From Effrenium voratum (taxonomy: Eukaryota > Sar > Dinophyceae > Suessiales > Symbiodiniaceae): a stretch of 64,000 nt of DNA. Location of the stretch: positions 1,032,400 to 1,096,399 of the forward strand of contig CAUJNA010001247.1 in assembly GCA_963377175.1 (NCBI GenBank), read 5' to 3'. Positions 1 to 11,512 of the stretch are shown piece by piece. The position numbers and the translations under genes were made by a program. Within the stretch, counting starts at the first letter, position 1. Each line of letters begins with the position of its first letter. The notes below the pieces were generated by a model. That model was not told the origin of the DNA, did no database searches, and saw only the letters and a program-made list of their open reading frames with translations.

Positions 1-3000
1 GATATGTTGACAGCCGCCCTTTCATTGGCAGGCTTTGCACCCTTGCCAGCTTGGCTGCTGCCCTCTGGGCGAGGACTTCTCAATACAACGGAACATCCCC
101 GCTTGTGTAGCTTCCGGGTTTTGGGGACCTTGTTTGTGATCCTGGTGCAAAGCATCTCTGCCAAATAGCTGTGAGCCCTGGACAAAATTACTATTTGCTG
201 CAAGAGAACAAGGAATTCGGTGGCCCTCTGTTTTGGTGGGAAATTCAGGTGCCCCCCCCCCCCAACCCTGATATAGTGAAGAACACGTCTGTCCAGGGCC
301 TTTCTGCCCCTTCCACCATGTCAGGCAGCCCTTGGTAGTGGTTTGGGATTTCTGTTGTAGCGGGAATAACCTCCAAAAGCATTCGAGGGAAGCTGATGGC
401 AAAGCGTAACCCCAAGAACTGTGATTGTCCTTCTGTTTTCCATGTACATAAACCAACCCCGAAAATAGAACCCAAGAGCGTCCCCCTGCAACAATTTCTT
501 GAGGCCCCATGTTTCCTCCGGAGTTTTGCATTTGAATAAACCAGACCCTTGCGCCCTTCAAAGAGGAACCACAAGGATGTTCCCCAAAAACAGGGTACCA
601 ACTCAAACAGGATGCCGAAAGCAGTTTGTGTGTGTGGGTGAGGCTCTGGGCTGCCGGCGCAGTTCTGGCGCAATGCCTTGGGAAGGCGAAAAAGATCTTC
701 AGGTTGCTTCTGTTTCGTTTTGCTTGGAACCCGTTGAATTGATCAACTGTCAAAAAGAAGATGCCGCCCTTTCTTCCCCCATGCAAATCCACTGGAGGTC
801 TGAGGAAGAGAGGCCGTATACCAACACATATCGCTCCACCATACATGTTGTCTTGGTGCTAGGGCAATCATGCGAGTGTGACTTAATTGGACCGATGGGC
901 ACCAGCTTATGCCCGCCAACCACTTTTAAGGTGGCTCGCTATTCAATCGCATAGCCATGTGCCATGCATGGAAGGTTGGGCTGAACCCTTTGCACGAGAC
1001 CCAGAATTTGAGTGGTTGGTCTGGCTACCGTATCTATGCTTCACCCCTGCCATACAAATGCCCTAGGTAGGGGACTCTACTTTAGCGGTTCCCTTGTTAT
1101 GGCTCATGTGGAGATAAATCAACAAATTGTCGGATGCATTTATAGCGCCAAGCTACGGCAAGATCAGTGCATTCCCACAAGCATCCCAGACAGTCAAAAC
1201 ACTACCCATCAGATTACATCAGCGTCCCTAGTTTTCAAGGCGATGCAGATGTCCATGTTTGGCTACCCTGTGAAAAGTGCTGGGGTACCCTGTAAGCCAT
1301 GACAGCCAAGCGAAGGGACACACATTGTGTGAGTTGCTCCGCGACGAACTAGTTTGAAATTTGGAGGGCACAAGCAGCGCGATTCTTCGGGAAATTCCTG
1401 TCGTCCAGGGTCCACTTTGGGTGGTTTGTCTGTTGAAATCAATGAAAAGGGGCATATTGGAAATTCCATGTTCTGGCCTGGACGCCAGGCGTACGAATCC
1501 AAAAGGCCTGGACGCGGGCCGGGTCAGAGGTTAGCTTGTCGCAGTCGGATGCCAGCGCCAGTTGGCTTGATTGGATCTGATACTCCCCTGAAATTTACAT
1601 GAAACCTCAAAAAGGCGCGATATTCCCCAAAACAGATTTCTCACTTCTGCCCTGTCTCGCTTGCCATGGGTCATTCTGCTTCTTTGGGTTACCTCTGGAA
1701 GCAAAATCAGTCCAAGCGGATCAAGCCTCCCAAAAACATTCTTTTGAAACGTCCCAAAACATGGTACCCTCTAAAAATTTCACCAGCCTCGACCCCAAAC
1801 AGCAAAAAAGCATGGCAGGTCTGTATAACCCCAAAAAAGGCTTGTCTCCTTCATGTAAGGTGCGAAATTGAGTAGCTTATGTGAGCAACACATAGTTACA
1901 ATCAGTCCATGTATGTCCCTGCAGGAAGTCCCCTTTTTTCGGAAGAGGACACATCGGGTCCATCCATCTCCTTGACGCCGGGTAAAAGCATCGATGTTCA
2001 TCGACTTCGAGGAGAAAATTCCATGTCAATGCCATGTTCGAGAGAAGGCCCCGGGGATTCGGGGTGAATCAACCTAACACCTGGCATTAATCAAAGGAAG
2101 TTTCGAAGGAACTTTCGTAGTACGGACACTCAATGCACCTTTCCATCACCGCAGCATTTGGTGGCCGTCTCGCTACTCTGCTGAAACGGCTAAAGGTCTT
2201 GCCACAAGCAAAGCAAGATAGCACTTGCATAAACTTGCAGGCTGCGCCTTGTAGCGTTACGGCCGGGACATCCTCGCCTAGCAACGCAGACACACGCCGC
2301 GCCAAGTTGGCAAGCGTCAGCAAAGGTGCCCGCTTGCACCTCTGTCACCCGGCACAGCTCCAGAAAATCCTCAGTGTTTGAGCCGGCAGTAGCTTGGTCA
2401 TCCAGGGCCTTCATCTCTGTCGTGTCCAGCGCGCTCCCAAGATGGCCAACACATAGCTTTGTTCCATGCGCCTCCATTCTGGAACAGGCTTGGCTTTGAA
2501 CGTCAGCTCCAGCCCTGCTCCATCCCGGAAACGTGTGAGAACTTTGCCGCAACTTGCCAATGGGCTGCACAGTGGACACCACCAGCTTGGCCGGGTTCAT
2601 CTTGGAGTTGGTGCTTATGGTTCGCAGATTGGTGTTCACATGTGTGGCGACCGGCGGCCGTCATTCCAATGCACGCCGCTGGCGACAACCTCTGGGCCTG
2701 CGTTCACTCAGCTGCAGCAGCACTGTAATCAACTGGCCGGGTTCGTGAACTCTTTCCAAGTTGTCAAGGTCAGCGAAGCAGGTTGCCAGGAAAAGGCTCC
2801 TATGCATCAACCAAGCTTTTCGAGGACGATGCGAACAACTCTTGCGAGTTGGTTGGGGGCCCGACACCCAGGCTTTACTTCCAGGACAATTCTTTCTGGA
2901 AACCGTTTAGAAAAATCTTGGAGCTTGGCCCCCCCCTTACGATGCAACAAGATGATAAGCACGCCTGCTTGGCTGTGTGTTCGCTCGTCCCTCTCTGCGA

Positions 3001-3430
3001 TAGCACCAGATCTCCAAGAGCAAGTAACCAGGAAACCACCAAGCCACACTGCGATTGGCGAAGCGGCTCTTGTTGATGGGACCCAAAAAGAAACCATCAA
3101 ACACGGCGGCGGCGTTAGCAACTCTTATTGGATTATACAGCCACCGAACATGTGTCGAAACATGGCCATGACCGTGTGTCCTTGTTGCAATCACCACATT
3201 GCCGCCATTCCGTAATGTTGCTGGGGAGTTCGCCACGCACGCAGAGTGTCTTGAACAGGTCGGAATCGATGTTGAGGGCGTAGTGGAGGCGAAGCTGTGA
3301 TTTTGGCCGGGCCACATGGCTATCTAACTGAGAAGGCGCTAACTACTGGCAACAAGATGGGAGGCAAGGTTTGCAACAGCACTGCCAACAAGAAAGGGTG
3401 CTCGAACTACAGTGATGCTACCAAGAAGAG
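1..3430. other. No recognisable gene
   Basis: Several open frames of 60-274 codons occur on both strands. None shows a known domain, a biased codon pattern or agreement between neighbouring frames, and they overlap each other freely. I see no repeat array, RNA gene or clear mobile-element end here. The longest frame (22-846, minus) is rich in Trp, Gly, Ser and Cys with no motif and is treated as chance. Confidence 0.5.
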
Positions 3431-3477
3431 ACTATAGAAGATGGGTGGCCCGAAAGCACGAGCAGCGCACGGCGCAA

Positions 3478-3660
3478 GTATTCCTAGCAAGTTCTCTGCG
3501 CAAGTTCCTCTGAGCAAGTTGTTGGCGCAAGTTCCGTTGAGCAAGTTCTCCAAGCAAGTTCTTGGCACAAATTCTCTGAGCAAGTTCTCCCAGCAAGTTT
3601 CTGCGAACAAGATTCAATAAGCAAGTTGTCTGAGCAAGCTCTCTGCGCGCAGCTCTTGCC
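3478..3660. repeat. Degenerate 12-15 bp tandem repeat, core GCAAGTTCTCTG
   Basis: Repeated variants of GCAAGTTCTCTGAGCAAGTT follow one another with small length changes. Minus-strand frames here give repetitive 'NLL..ELAQR' peptides that only mirror the repeat. The reverse complement of the same unit forms an array near 39.42 kb. Confidence 0.8.
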
Positions 3661-3664
3661 GCAA

Positions 3665-3870
3665 GACACTGCAACTTCCTAGTGCAACTCACCCACATGC
3701 TGGTGCTACTTGCTAGTGCCACTGGCTAGCGCTACTGGCTCGTGCATCTCGCTAGCGCTATCTTGCTCGTGCTACTGGCTTGCGCCATTTTGCTAGTGCC
3801 ATTTTGCCAGTGCAACTCGCTAGTGCTACTTGCTAACGCAACTTGCTTGCGCAACTTGCTGGTGACATCG
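3665..3870. repeat. Degenerate short tandem repeat, core TTGCTAGTGC
   Basis: About sixteen variants of (T/G)GCTAGTGC(C/A/T)A follow the previous array directly, at a spacing of roughly 12-13 bp. The 184-codon plus frame that starts here runs on into the 55-bp array and is judged a by-product of repetition. Confidence 0.75.
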
Positions 3871-3929
3871 CTGGAGGTCTTTCCTGCAGCGGCTAAGATT
3901 GTGGCTGACCCCCGCACAAGCCCTCTGGT

Positions 3930-5020
3930 TAGGATGCAAACCAGTCAGTTAAAGCCACTTGGCTGGGCTCCAATCAGTTACGGCCACTTAACTAGGCTCT
4001 GCTGGTGCACCACAAGGATGCAAACCAGTCAGTTACGGCCACTTGGCTGGGCTCTGCTGATGCGCCACACGGATGCAAACCATAAGGCCACTTGGCTGGG
4101 CTCTGCTGATGCGCCACAAGGATGCAAACCAGCCAGCTACGGCCACTTGGCTGGGCGCGCCACGAGGATGCAAACCAGTCAGTTATGGCCACTTGGCTGG
4201 GCTCTGCTCATGTGTCACAAGGATGCAAACCAGTCAGTTACGGCCACTTGGCGGGGCGCTGCTGATGCGCCACAAGGATGCAAACCAATCAGTTAAGGCT
4301 CTGCTGATGCGCAAGCATGCAAACCAGTCAGTTACGGCCACTTGGCTGGGCTCTGCTGAAACCAGTCACTCTGCTATGATGCGCCACAGTCAGTTAAGGC
4401 CACTTGGCTCCTAATGCGCCACAAGGATGCCAACCAGTCAGAAAAGGCCATTTGGCTGGACTCGCCACAAGCATGCTGATGCGCCACAAGGATGCAAACC
4501 AGTCAGTTATGGCAACTTGGCTGAGCTCTGCTGATGCGCCGCAAGGATGCAAACCAGTCAGTTAAAACCACTTAACTTCTAATCCGCCACAAGGATGCAA
4601 ACCAGTCAGTTGAAGCCACTTGGCTGGACTCGCCACAAGCATGCTCTGCTGATGCGCCACAAGGATGCAAACCAGTCAGTTACGGCCACTTGGCTGGGCT
4701 CTGCTGGTGCACCACAAGGATGCAAACCAGTCAGTTAAAGCCACTTGGCTGGGCTCCACAAGCAGTCAGTTAGGGGCGACTTGGCTGGGCTCTGCTGATG
4801 CGCCGCAAGGATGCAAACCATAAGGCCACTTGGCTGGGCTCTGCTGATGCGCCACAAGGATGCAAACAAGTAAGTTAAGGCCACTTGGCTGGGCTCTGCT
4901 GATGCGCCGCAAGGATGCAGACCAATCAGTTAAGGCGACTTCGCTGTGCTCTGCTGGCACAAGGATGCCAGTCAGTTAAGGACTTGGCTGGGCTCTGCTG
5001 ATGCGCCACTGGCTTCCAAA
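3930..5020. repeat. 55-bp tandem repeat array, about 20 copies
   Basis: The unit contains CAAACCAGTCAGTTACGGCC, then ACTTGGCTGGGCTCTGCTGA, then TGCGCCACAAGGATG. Copies vary by point changes and by loss of the middle part, so spacing drifts between about 35 and 60 bp. No coding signal is seen beyond the repeated peptides. Confidence 0.9.
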
Positions 5021-5830
5021 AAGCAGCACAGTATCCTGAGCAAAGCAATCAGCCGGATGTCCCATTTTCTTTGTTGTCAAGAAAGCAGACACATTTAAGG
5101 CTCGACGGGGCTCTGCTGATGTGCCACAAGGATGCAAACCTGCAGTTGACAAGAAGTGCGGTGCTGGCTTCTAAAAAGCAGCTCAGTTTCCTGGCAAAGC
5201 AATCAGGCGGATGTCACGCTATTTGTTTGTCGAGAACAACAGTACACATTTAAGGCTTGGCCGGGCAAACCTGCACTTGACCAACAAGTGCGGCGCTCCC
5301 AAAAAGCAGCTCAGAACCCTGAGCAAAGTATTTGTTTATCGAGAACAAAATGGACACATTTAAGGCTCGACAGGGCTCTGGCCAGAAACCTGCGCGTGAC
5401 TAAGAAGTGCGGCACTGGCTTCCAAAAAGCAGCTCAGAATCCTAAGCAAAGCAATCAGGCAGATGTCACGGTATAATTGTTTATCGAGAACAATATACAG
5501 ATTTAAGGCTCGACAGCTTTGCTGATGCGCGACAAGGATGCAAACCTGCACTTGACCAAGAAGTGCGGCACTGGCTTCCAAAAAGCAGCTCAGTTTCCTG
5601 AGCAAAGCAACCAGGTGGATGTCACGGTATTTGTTTCTCGAGAGCAAAAGTATATATTTTAAGGCACAGGACTCTGCTGATGCGCCACACAAGGATGCAA
5701 ACTTGACTTGGCCAAGAAGCGCGGCACTGGCTTCCAAAAAGCAAGCAATCAGGCGGATGTATATTTGGTTATCGAGGACAAAAAGGACACATTTAAGGCT
5801 CGACAGGCTAACAGCAAAATCTGCGACATG
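5020..5830. repeat. 110-160 bp tandem repeat, about six copies
   Basis: The landmark ATTTAAGG recurs at about 5090, 5248, 5358, 5502, 5657 and 5792, usually followed by CTCGAC. Each unit holds GGCTTCCAAAAAGCAGCTCAG and, in most copies, CTCTGCTGATGCGCCACAAG, the end of the neighbouring 55-bp unit. The longer unit therefore appears to have captured part of the 55-bp repeat before amplifying. Confidence 0.85.
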
Positions 5831-6039
5831 CCCTTTCCCCGTTGCGAAACATTGTTGCAAGTGGTTCCTGCTGACTTGTCGAATCTATGTTTCTAGCTTG
5901 ATGCTTCTCAACACTGGGTAAGAAGAAACAGGTTCAGTTGGTTTTGCCCGGGACCTTCATTTTTCCTGTTGAGGGCTGTAAGCAGGAAAACAGCCAGCTG
6001 GCAGCAGGTCAGCCCCAAAACTCGCAAAGAAGAAGCAGC

Positions 6040-6700
6040 TTCAGTTGGCTTTGCCCGGGACCCTGTTGAGGGCTGCAAGCGTTAAACAAACAGCCAGCTG
6101 GCAGCAAGCCAGGTGCAGCATCAGGCGCAGAGGGGAGACAAGCGAGAGACACAAAACAACCCCAGACCGGCGTCCGAGCGCAGAGACTGGGAGAAACAGG
6201 ATGGAGACACGACCCCGGAGCCGGCGTCACAGCATCTGCAGAGACTGGCAGACACAAGGAGACAAGTCACATCTGGCATCTGACCGCAGAGACTGGAGAC
6301 ACGACCCGTCACAGAATCTGGCATCCGACCGCAGAGTGGGAGACACAGGGAGACAAGCGGGAGACACAACCCAGCATCTGGCACCGACCGCAGAGAGGGA
6401 CAAGCAGGAGACAAGACCCCAGAGCCGGCGCGCAGAGACTGGGAGAGGGAGCACTGGGAGACAAGCGGGCGACCCTGGAGCCAGCATCACAGCATCTGGC
6501 ATCCAGACACAGGGAGACAAGCGTCTGACCGCAGAGACTGGGAGACACAAGCGGGAGACACGACCCCGAGCCGGCGTCACAGCATCTGGCATCTGGCCGC
6601 AGAGACTGGGAGACAGCCAGCGTCACAGCATCTGGCATCTGACCGGAGAGACTGGGAGACAGGAAGCACAAGCAAAAAACAGGACCCGGAATCGGCGTCA
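6040..6700. repeat. Irregular 45-95 bp GC-rich tandem repeat
   Basis: Blocks of CAGAGACTGGGAGACA alternate with GCCGGCGTCACAGCATCTGG and CATCTGACCG in varying order from about 6.12 to 6.66 kb. The 277-codon plus frame and its minus-strand counterparts are translations of this array and carry no domain. Confidence 0.85.
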
Positions 6701-7785
6701 CACTTTCCCATTCTCTATGCCTCAAGTTAGAACCCCAATGCTTCGCTGTTTGGAAAAACACTGGACAAGACGTGGACATATGGATGGACAAGCCGTGCCC
6801 TGGACAATGGGTTCCGCTCACCCAATTCGCAGGGCTAAATTGGCCCAGATCAATCCGCCCCTAGGCGCCTGGCATTGAGGTCCTGAAACATCTTAGCCAG
6901 TTCAAACATTGCAGAATGGGAAGGCTATTTGCAAGGTGCCCTAAAAATAGATCGATGGTTTATGCGTGGAAGGGGGTGCGTGCCCTCAATGTGGGATGGC
7001 GGGGACTTTCCCCACATGCTTTAAGCAGTTGGGGGTGGGGTTAGAGCCATTGCAAAACGGACTGGGGCCTATCTACTCCACCTCTCTTGACAGGGCTGAG
7101 GGGCAGTCTTTCCAGCCACTCCTGCAAGGTTTTCTTGTTTCGGCTCCGTTTTGCTTTCACCAGAACCCAAAAATGCAATTGAGTCTCGCGTGGCCATGAT
7201 GAAATTTGCTTTTATGATGCCCCAACCCCGCCGCCCAGAATGATTGAGTCCATCCCACAATTTCCCCTGAGAGAAGTTCGGGGGGGGCAACGAAAGAAGA
7301 CAGAACCTTCTAGTTGTGTAGTCCATATCATGAAAGTTTCGCTTGGAAGGGTCAGACTGCGGGAATCAATTGGTTAACGGGGGCCTAGGACGCGTCCGCT
7401 CATTTCAATTCAAATCACAAAAAAGTTAAATCCGGCAGAAGAAACCGCCAGGGTCTTAGAACTGGGCTCCGGCACTGGGGCGGCGGGCCTGGCTGCGGCT
7501 GCGCAAGGAGCACAGGCGCGCCGTGTCGAACCTTTGTTGGCCTTCTTAAAAAAGGCCCTTATGCATGGAACCCAATTTAAAGGCCTGTCACGCAAGGCAA
7601 CCTGTTGGTTTGAGGGAAAAGGCGCGCAGAATACAGCTTTTGAGTGAGACCAGAATGATCTAAAACAAGTATGGCCAAATTTGGGGGTTGGCTTTTTTTT
7701 GGGGGCGGGGGGGAGGGGAACGTTTGTGAAAGTCACAGCCCAGCAATTGCCGTGGATTTTAAGAAGGTTCAATTTGCACAAAGTC
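6701..7785. other. No recognisable gene; homopolymer-rich spacer
   Basis: I find no domain-bearing frame. The right part has long runs of G. A minus frame at 7410-7952 is proline-rich only because it reads those G runs on the complementary strand. Confidence 0.5.
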
Positions 7786-8027
7786 CGGGCGGGGGGGGGG
7801 TGATCAGCTTTGGTGTTGACCGAAAACGTTTTCCTTGGGGAGGGGGAGGGATGATTGGCATCGGTGTTGCCTGGACCTTGGGGGGGGGGGATGATCGGCA
7901 TCGGTGAGGCGTGGTTGAGGGGGGGGGGGATGACAAGCCTTGCCCACGTCACGTCCGCCCGCCTGCTGCTTGTTTAGTCTCGCCTGCTGATCACATATCA
8001 AGCCAGGACAGGATCTGCCGTCTGCTC
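7786..8027. repeat. G-run repeat plus segment A (outer flank of left LTR copy)
   Basis: GATGATCGGCATCGGTG-like units separated by runs of 8-12 G occur two to three times between 7838 and 7930. The part from about 7886 to 8027 (segment A) is nearly identical to 20640-20788 on the other side of the copia element. On the left, A lies outside the LTR copy and 20 bp from it. On the right, A directly abuts the LTR copy. Confidence 0.75.
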
Positions 8028-8047
8028 CAAGTTGAGGTCTACTGCCT

Positions 8048-8230
8048 CAGGTGCCTATCCCAGAAGGGAACTGGTACCCTGTTGTAGAAGAGGTCGTTGT
8101 TGGTCCCTGGATCTACGCGGCCTGCAAAGGTTCTTTTGCTTCACGCGATCATTGATGATGCAATGATATACACAAAAGGGGCCTTGAGCCAAATGTTGCG
8201 GGAGATCAACTGGTCTGAGAAACAACCACA
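8048..8230 (-). mobile_element. Left LTR-like repeat (3' LTR copy) of copia element
   Basis: This 183-bp segment matches 20373-20639 in the same orientation, apart from an 84-bp stretch found only in the right copy. Read on the minus strand it begins TGTGGTTG and ends GGCACCTG. It lies beyond the 3' end of the element's ORFs, as a downstream LTR should. The opening TG is canonical and the end is not. It carries a spliced-leader-like core (minus CATTTGGCTCAAG, 8183-8195). Confidence 0.7.
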
Positions 8231-8591
8231 AAACAGACACAAATTTCTTTTGATCTCCAGCACTAAGTATGAAATACTATTGGCTCCATGGCCTTTGGCC
8301 GTAGCCTTGATGTATGCCGTAGCCATGCTGTATGCCGCAGCCATGTGTATTAAAAATGCCGGATTCATCCTCTTGTCTGCTCGGATGAAATGTCTTGGCA
8401 TTCGAAATGGGAAACACTATGTACTGCTTCCTTTTGAGATACCTAGATGTATCAAAGGGTGATGTACAACGCTATGTACACGCGGGACGGTTGTGAAACT
8501 ATTGATCTCTCACTCATGGTATAGTCTTGTAGACGGTGAGGATCAACCATCTGAATTGAGTTCGTGGTGCTGAACGTATGAATCTTCATGG
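8231..8591. other. 3' untranslated part of copia element
   Basis: This lies between the end of the second ORF and the left LTR copy. It has no matching sequence beside the right LTR copy. A clear polypurine tract next to the LTR is not visible. Imperfect repeats of GCCGTAGCC occur near 8300-8340. Confidence 0.4.
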
Positions 8592-9050
8592 TCAGTCGGA
8601 TCGACGATACCATCGGCGGCTGCTGTCGGATTGACTGCCATAGTCTCCATAATCATTCCAGGTCGAGTTGCTATAGTCCTTCCACTGCTTCTGACGTCCC
8701 CACTGCTTGTTGTAGTCCTTGTACTCCTGCGGGGTCCAGACTTGTTTCTTCTTGATGTACTCCTGGTATCTTTCAGCCCTGCGTTTACTGGTTGCAGATT
8801 TGCTGTGGATGTACACCATGAGAGGACTGTGAGAGTCGGAGTCCTGCGAGCCATTCACATGTCATTGTTCACGTGCTTAAAGCGCTCTGCGGATGAGACC
8901 TGGTAATCGAATATGGCCTTGGTTGGATGGTTCCGCATGAATACCAGTTGTTCATCATCCATGCCGTTCATCTCGTCCTTCCGGACATCCTGCTGGATGT
9001 TCGTTTTGCTCATCCAAATGCGAAAGTCATCATCACATCTGGGAATGTTC
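8592..9050 (-). pseudogene. C-terminal tail of copia second ORF
   Basis: An open frame enters here from the EEP-like region after a one-base frame change near 9040-9050 and continues through MSKTNIQQDVRKDEMNG to a hydrophilic end. From 8858 downward the peptide is rich in Lys, Gln, Tyr, Asp and Ser, with the segments WTPQEYKDYNKQWG and WNDYGDYGSQSDSSRRWYRR. It resembles an RNA-binding or disordered tail, but I recognise no family. It stops at about 8592, shortly before the left LTR copy, so it is taken as the carboxyl end of the accessory protein. Confidence 0.5.
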
Positions 9051-10444
9051 GATCATATCCTGATCCACACTTCATGTACAGGTGATGACGGACAATGGAT
9101 TTGAGGGTGCACGAAGTCTCCATTGCATACTCCATTCTGTCCACGAGTGGCAAATCTTTCGTCTCATTCCACAGTTTCTGACATGCTCTCATGAGGATGT
9201 TCACGAGACCGTTGGCCGGATTGAAGACGTGCTGGAGTTTGCTGTAGGTGTTCGCTGATTTGTTGGCGTCTCCGGTGATCGCATCGCATCGGTACAAAGT
9301 CACGAGCGGCATGATTTCATTTTGAAGATCTTCCTTTGCTGCTCCATGGCAAATTGAAGGATGGATGTGGAAAACTCCAATGGTAGCGAATGGGAGATCT
9401 GCCCTCGTTATGTGGCGGTCGTCATACTCATGGAGTGACTTGTTGGATGATTTCGGGAGCGTGCCACGAAATTCATCACTCTGCTCGATATGGAGAACGA
9501 CGATCTCCTTGTCTCGGCCATGTCCTTGGACAATGGTGCGTGTTGGCAATCTCGATCCAATGTACTTCTTGGATTCAGTTAACATGGATGGTCCTGTGGT
9601 TGCCAAGCAATCCGAGGTCGGAATTTCATATTCGGGATCAGTGCAACTTCCTTCAGTTCCGAAGAAACATCTGAACATTCCGAATGTGGTTCCCCAATTC
9701 TGGCTCTTGGTGGAAATGTGTCTTGCCAGAAGTTCCACTCTTGCAGAGGCATGCGATCGGTCTGGATGACCATTGCTTGATCACGACGCCCTTGTAACCG
9801 TATCGGATGAACGTCTTGATGAGCTCCCTGGATTTCTCATCATTAGGACTGAAGAATGCGTCTGCTTCATTCAGGCATAAGATGTGTGCACTGTTCTGCA
9901 TCATCATCTTCACGATCGGTCGATCCTTCATCGGCATGTTGTACACCTCCCTGTTGTCCAGCTTTGGATTCCTTGTGAGGTTTCCATGGTTCAGGGTAAG
10001 CATGTTGATCGCTATGGATGAGGTGAACTCATGCATGTTGAGATAGTCCACAGGAGGACGGTCGGTCGGCTGCATCAGCGATCCCAGGATATCGGCATAG
10101 GCTCGGATGATTTCCGGGTCATCTTGTGACCTGAGCTTCTTCAATCCAAGCGGTAGCTTGATCGGATATCCGGATCCTGGTTGAGCTTGCTTGTACTCGT
10201 CAACGGTGGGACATTCTCCTCGATGAGGGAAGTAAAATTCTTCTTCTCCGAGATTGACATTGGGATCGACATGTGCCAATGAGGCTCTCTTGCACTCTGT
10301 CAAGTTGGGATGAGCTCTTCTTGGATCTTTGTTGAACTTGTTCATGAAGTCGGAGAGGGTTGCCTTGGTCTCCGCGAGCTCTTCCTCTGCGTCCTTTTTG
10401 TTCAAATCTGTTTCGATATAGATTCCCTTGAGTTCTTGGATCAA
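9010..10444 (-). pseudogene. EEP (endonuclease/exonuclease/phosphatase)-like domain of copia second ORF
   Basis: Two overlapping minus frames (10444-9653 and 9738-9010) read as one protein with a frameshift near 9.7 kb. The first has SSIAINMLTLNHGNL (residues 142-156) and HILCLNEAD (187-195). These fit the first strand (N) and the metal-binding Glu motif (L-x-E) of the EEP fold. The second has VFHIHPS (122-128) and CDAITGDANKS (151-161), which fit the NxH-like strand and the GDxN motif. EEP proteins are Mg-dependent phosphodiesterases such as AP endonucleases, DNases and LINE endonucleases. The residues before this domain (1-130) are helical and unassigned. The call rests on motif order alone, and a family-level assignment is not possible. 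Confidence 0.55.
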
Positions 10445-10449
10445 CTCAT

Positions 10450-11445
10450 CTAGTTCTCTGAATTGTGATATTCCACGGTGAGTTTTGGCTTGACGGATCT
10501 TTCCCCGAAGCGTTCCATCGCCTCTTCTTCAGCTTCGTCCTGATCGGTGGAATGTCGTCTCTTCTTAGTCTCTGAGGAAGTATCCTTTTCCTTGCTGTGC
10601 TTGGTGGAATTCACATAATTGAAGAAGGCATCGGCAAATTCGCGGATCTTGGTGTCGTACGTCTCGTAATCTTCATGACTGAGATTCTTCATGATCCACT
10701 TGTTGCTCGCCATGAGGCTGCCATCAGGTTCAAATGCTGCGACAATGTTCCTTGCCTCGATGGTTTTGTCTGTCAACGCTGTTCGCTCTTCGGAGAGTCG
10801 GATGCCATAGTCATGGTCCTTGAGGAATGCAAGGATCAACAGTGCATCTCTTCCTGCTGGCACATGGGTCAATGCGGCTTCTGACTCATCGTCGTCAAGG
10901 ATGACGTCATCGATGCATGCCATGTGGACGTGCAGTCTCCCCGAAGGGTTTGACTGGGATTTCCCAGATTTGAGCCCGTGCTCCATGATGCTGAGGAGCT
11001 GATTTCCATAGGTTGCATGGAACATGAATGTGATGGGCTTCTTCTCGAACGGCTTGATTTTCCTCTCTTCTTCAATGGGTGGTGGTGCCGGCCTTCGCAT
11101 TCTGTGCTTGGGCTGAGCTGTGCCTTCATCTTCATGAGGCGCCTCGGATCTTGACGGATGCGGACTTGGCGGAATAGATTCCGTTGGTAGATCATAGTCC
11201 GGTTCGTCGTGTTGAGGCTCTTTCTGCTGCTCAGAGTACAGGGGTCGTCCAAAAAATTGGATCTCGACTTGTCGTGTGTGTCCGCTGTTGCATCTCACGT
11301 AGAACTCCATCTCTGGATCGACATAGAATTCCTTGCCATCGGGCCTGAGTGCATTTTGTGCGGATCTTGTGGTGAGCTTGTCAATCCATCGATTCCTTGG
11401 AACAATGTCTCCCCGTGCCTTGCGCTCCTTATATGTCCCGTCCAC
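10450..11445 (-). pseudogene. Tpt1/KptA RNA 2'-phosphotransferase-like domain of copia second ORF
   Basis: The 331-residue frame carries YVRCNSGHTRQVE (residues 49-61), like the IRA-x-QGHS segment of Tpt1. It then has FMFHATYGNQLLSIMEHGL (140-158), like LYHGT...SI...GL, GRLHVHMA (169-176), like R-x-x-VHL, and a hydrophobic strand AGRDALLILAF (197-207). Tpt1/KptA enzymes remove a splice-junction 2'-phosphate from RNA with NAD+, and relatives ADP-ribosylate nucleic-acid phosphates. A proline- and acid-rich linker (about 80-135) splits the two halves, which is unusual. The C-terminus is acidic/basic with KKRRHSTDQDE. The N-terminal RH motif of Tpt1 is not seen and may lie in the frameshifted part upstream. 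The frame runs almost directly into the EEP-like frame, so both belong to one polyprotein. Confidence 0.65.
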
Positions 11446-11512
11446 GGATGGAAATACGAATGCAATTTCGAAACGTTAGCTCGGGAACATAGCCATCAAG
11501 AGAAGTCCTGGC

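Noticed and set aside
22..846. 274-codon minus frame at the window start
   Set aside because: Its composition is odd (Trp, Gly, Cys, Ser), it overlaps other frames, and it shows no domain or neighbour support.
3720..3760. GCTAGC sites in the first 4 kb as members of the palindrome family
   Set aside because: They are units of a short tandem repeat, and their flanks do not extend the palindrome as at 55-63 kb.
4447..4458. GCCATTTGGCTGG resembling a spliced-leader relic
   Set aside because: It is a variant of the 55-bp repeat (GCCACTTGGCTGG) and lacks the CTCAAG end.
7410..7952. Proline-rich minus frame
   Set aside because: The prolines come from C runs complementary to the G-run repeat.
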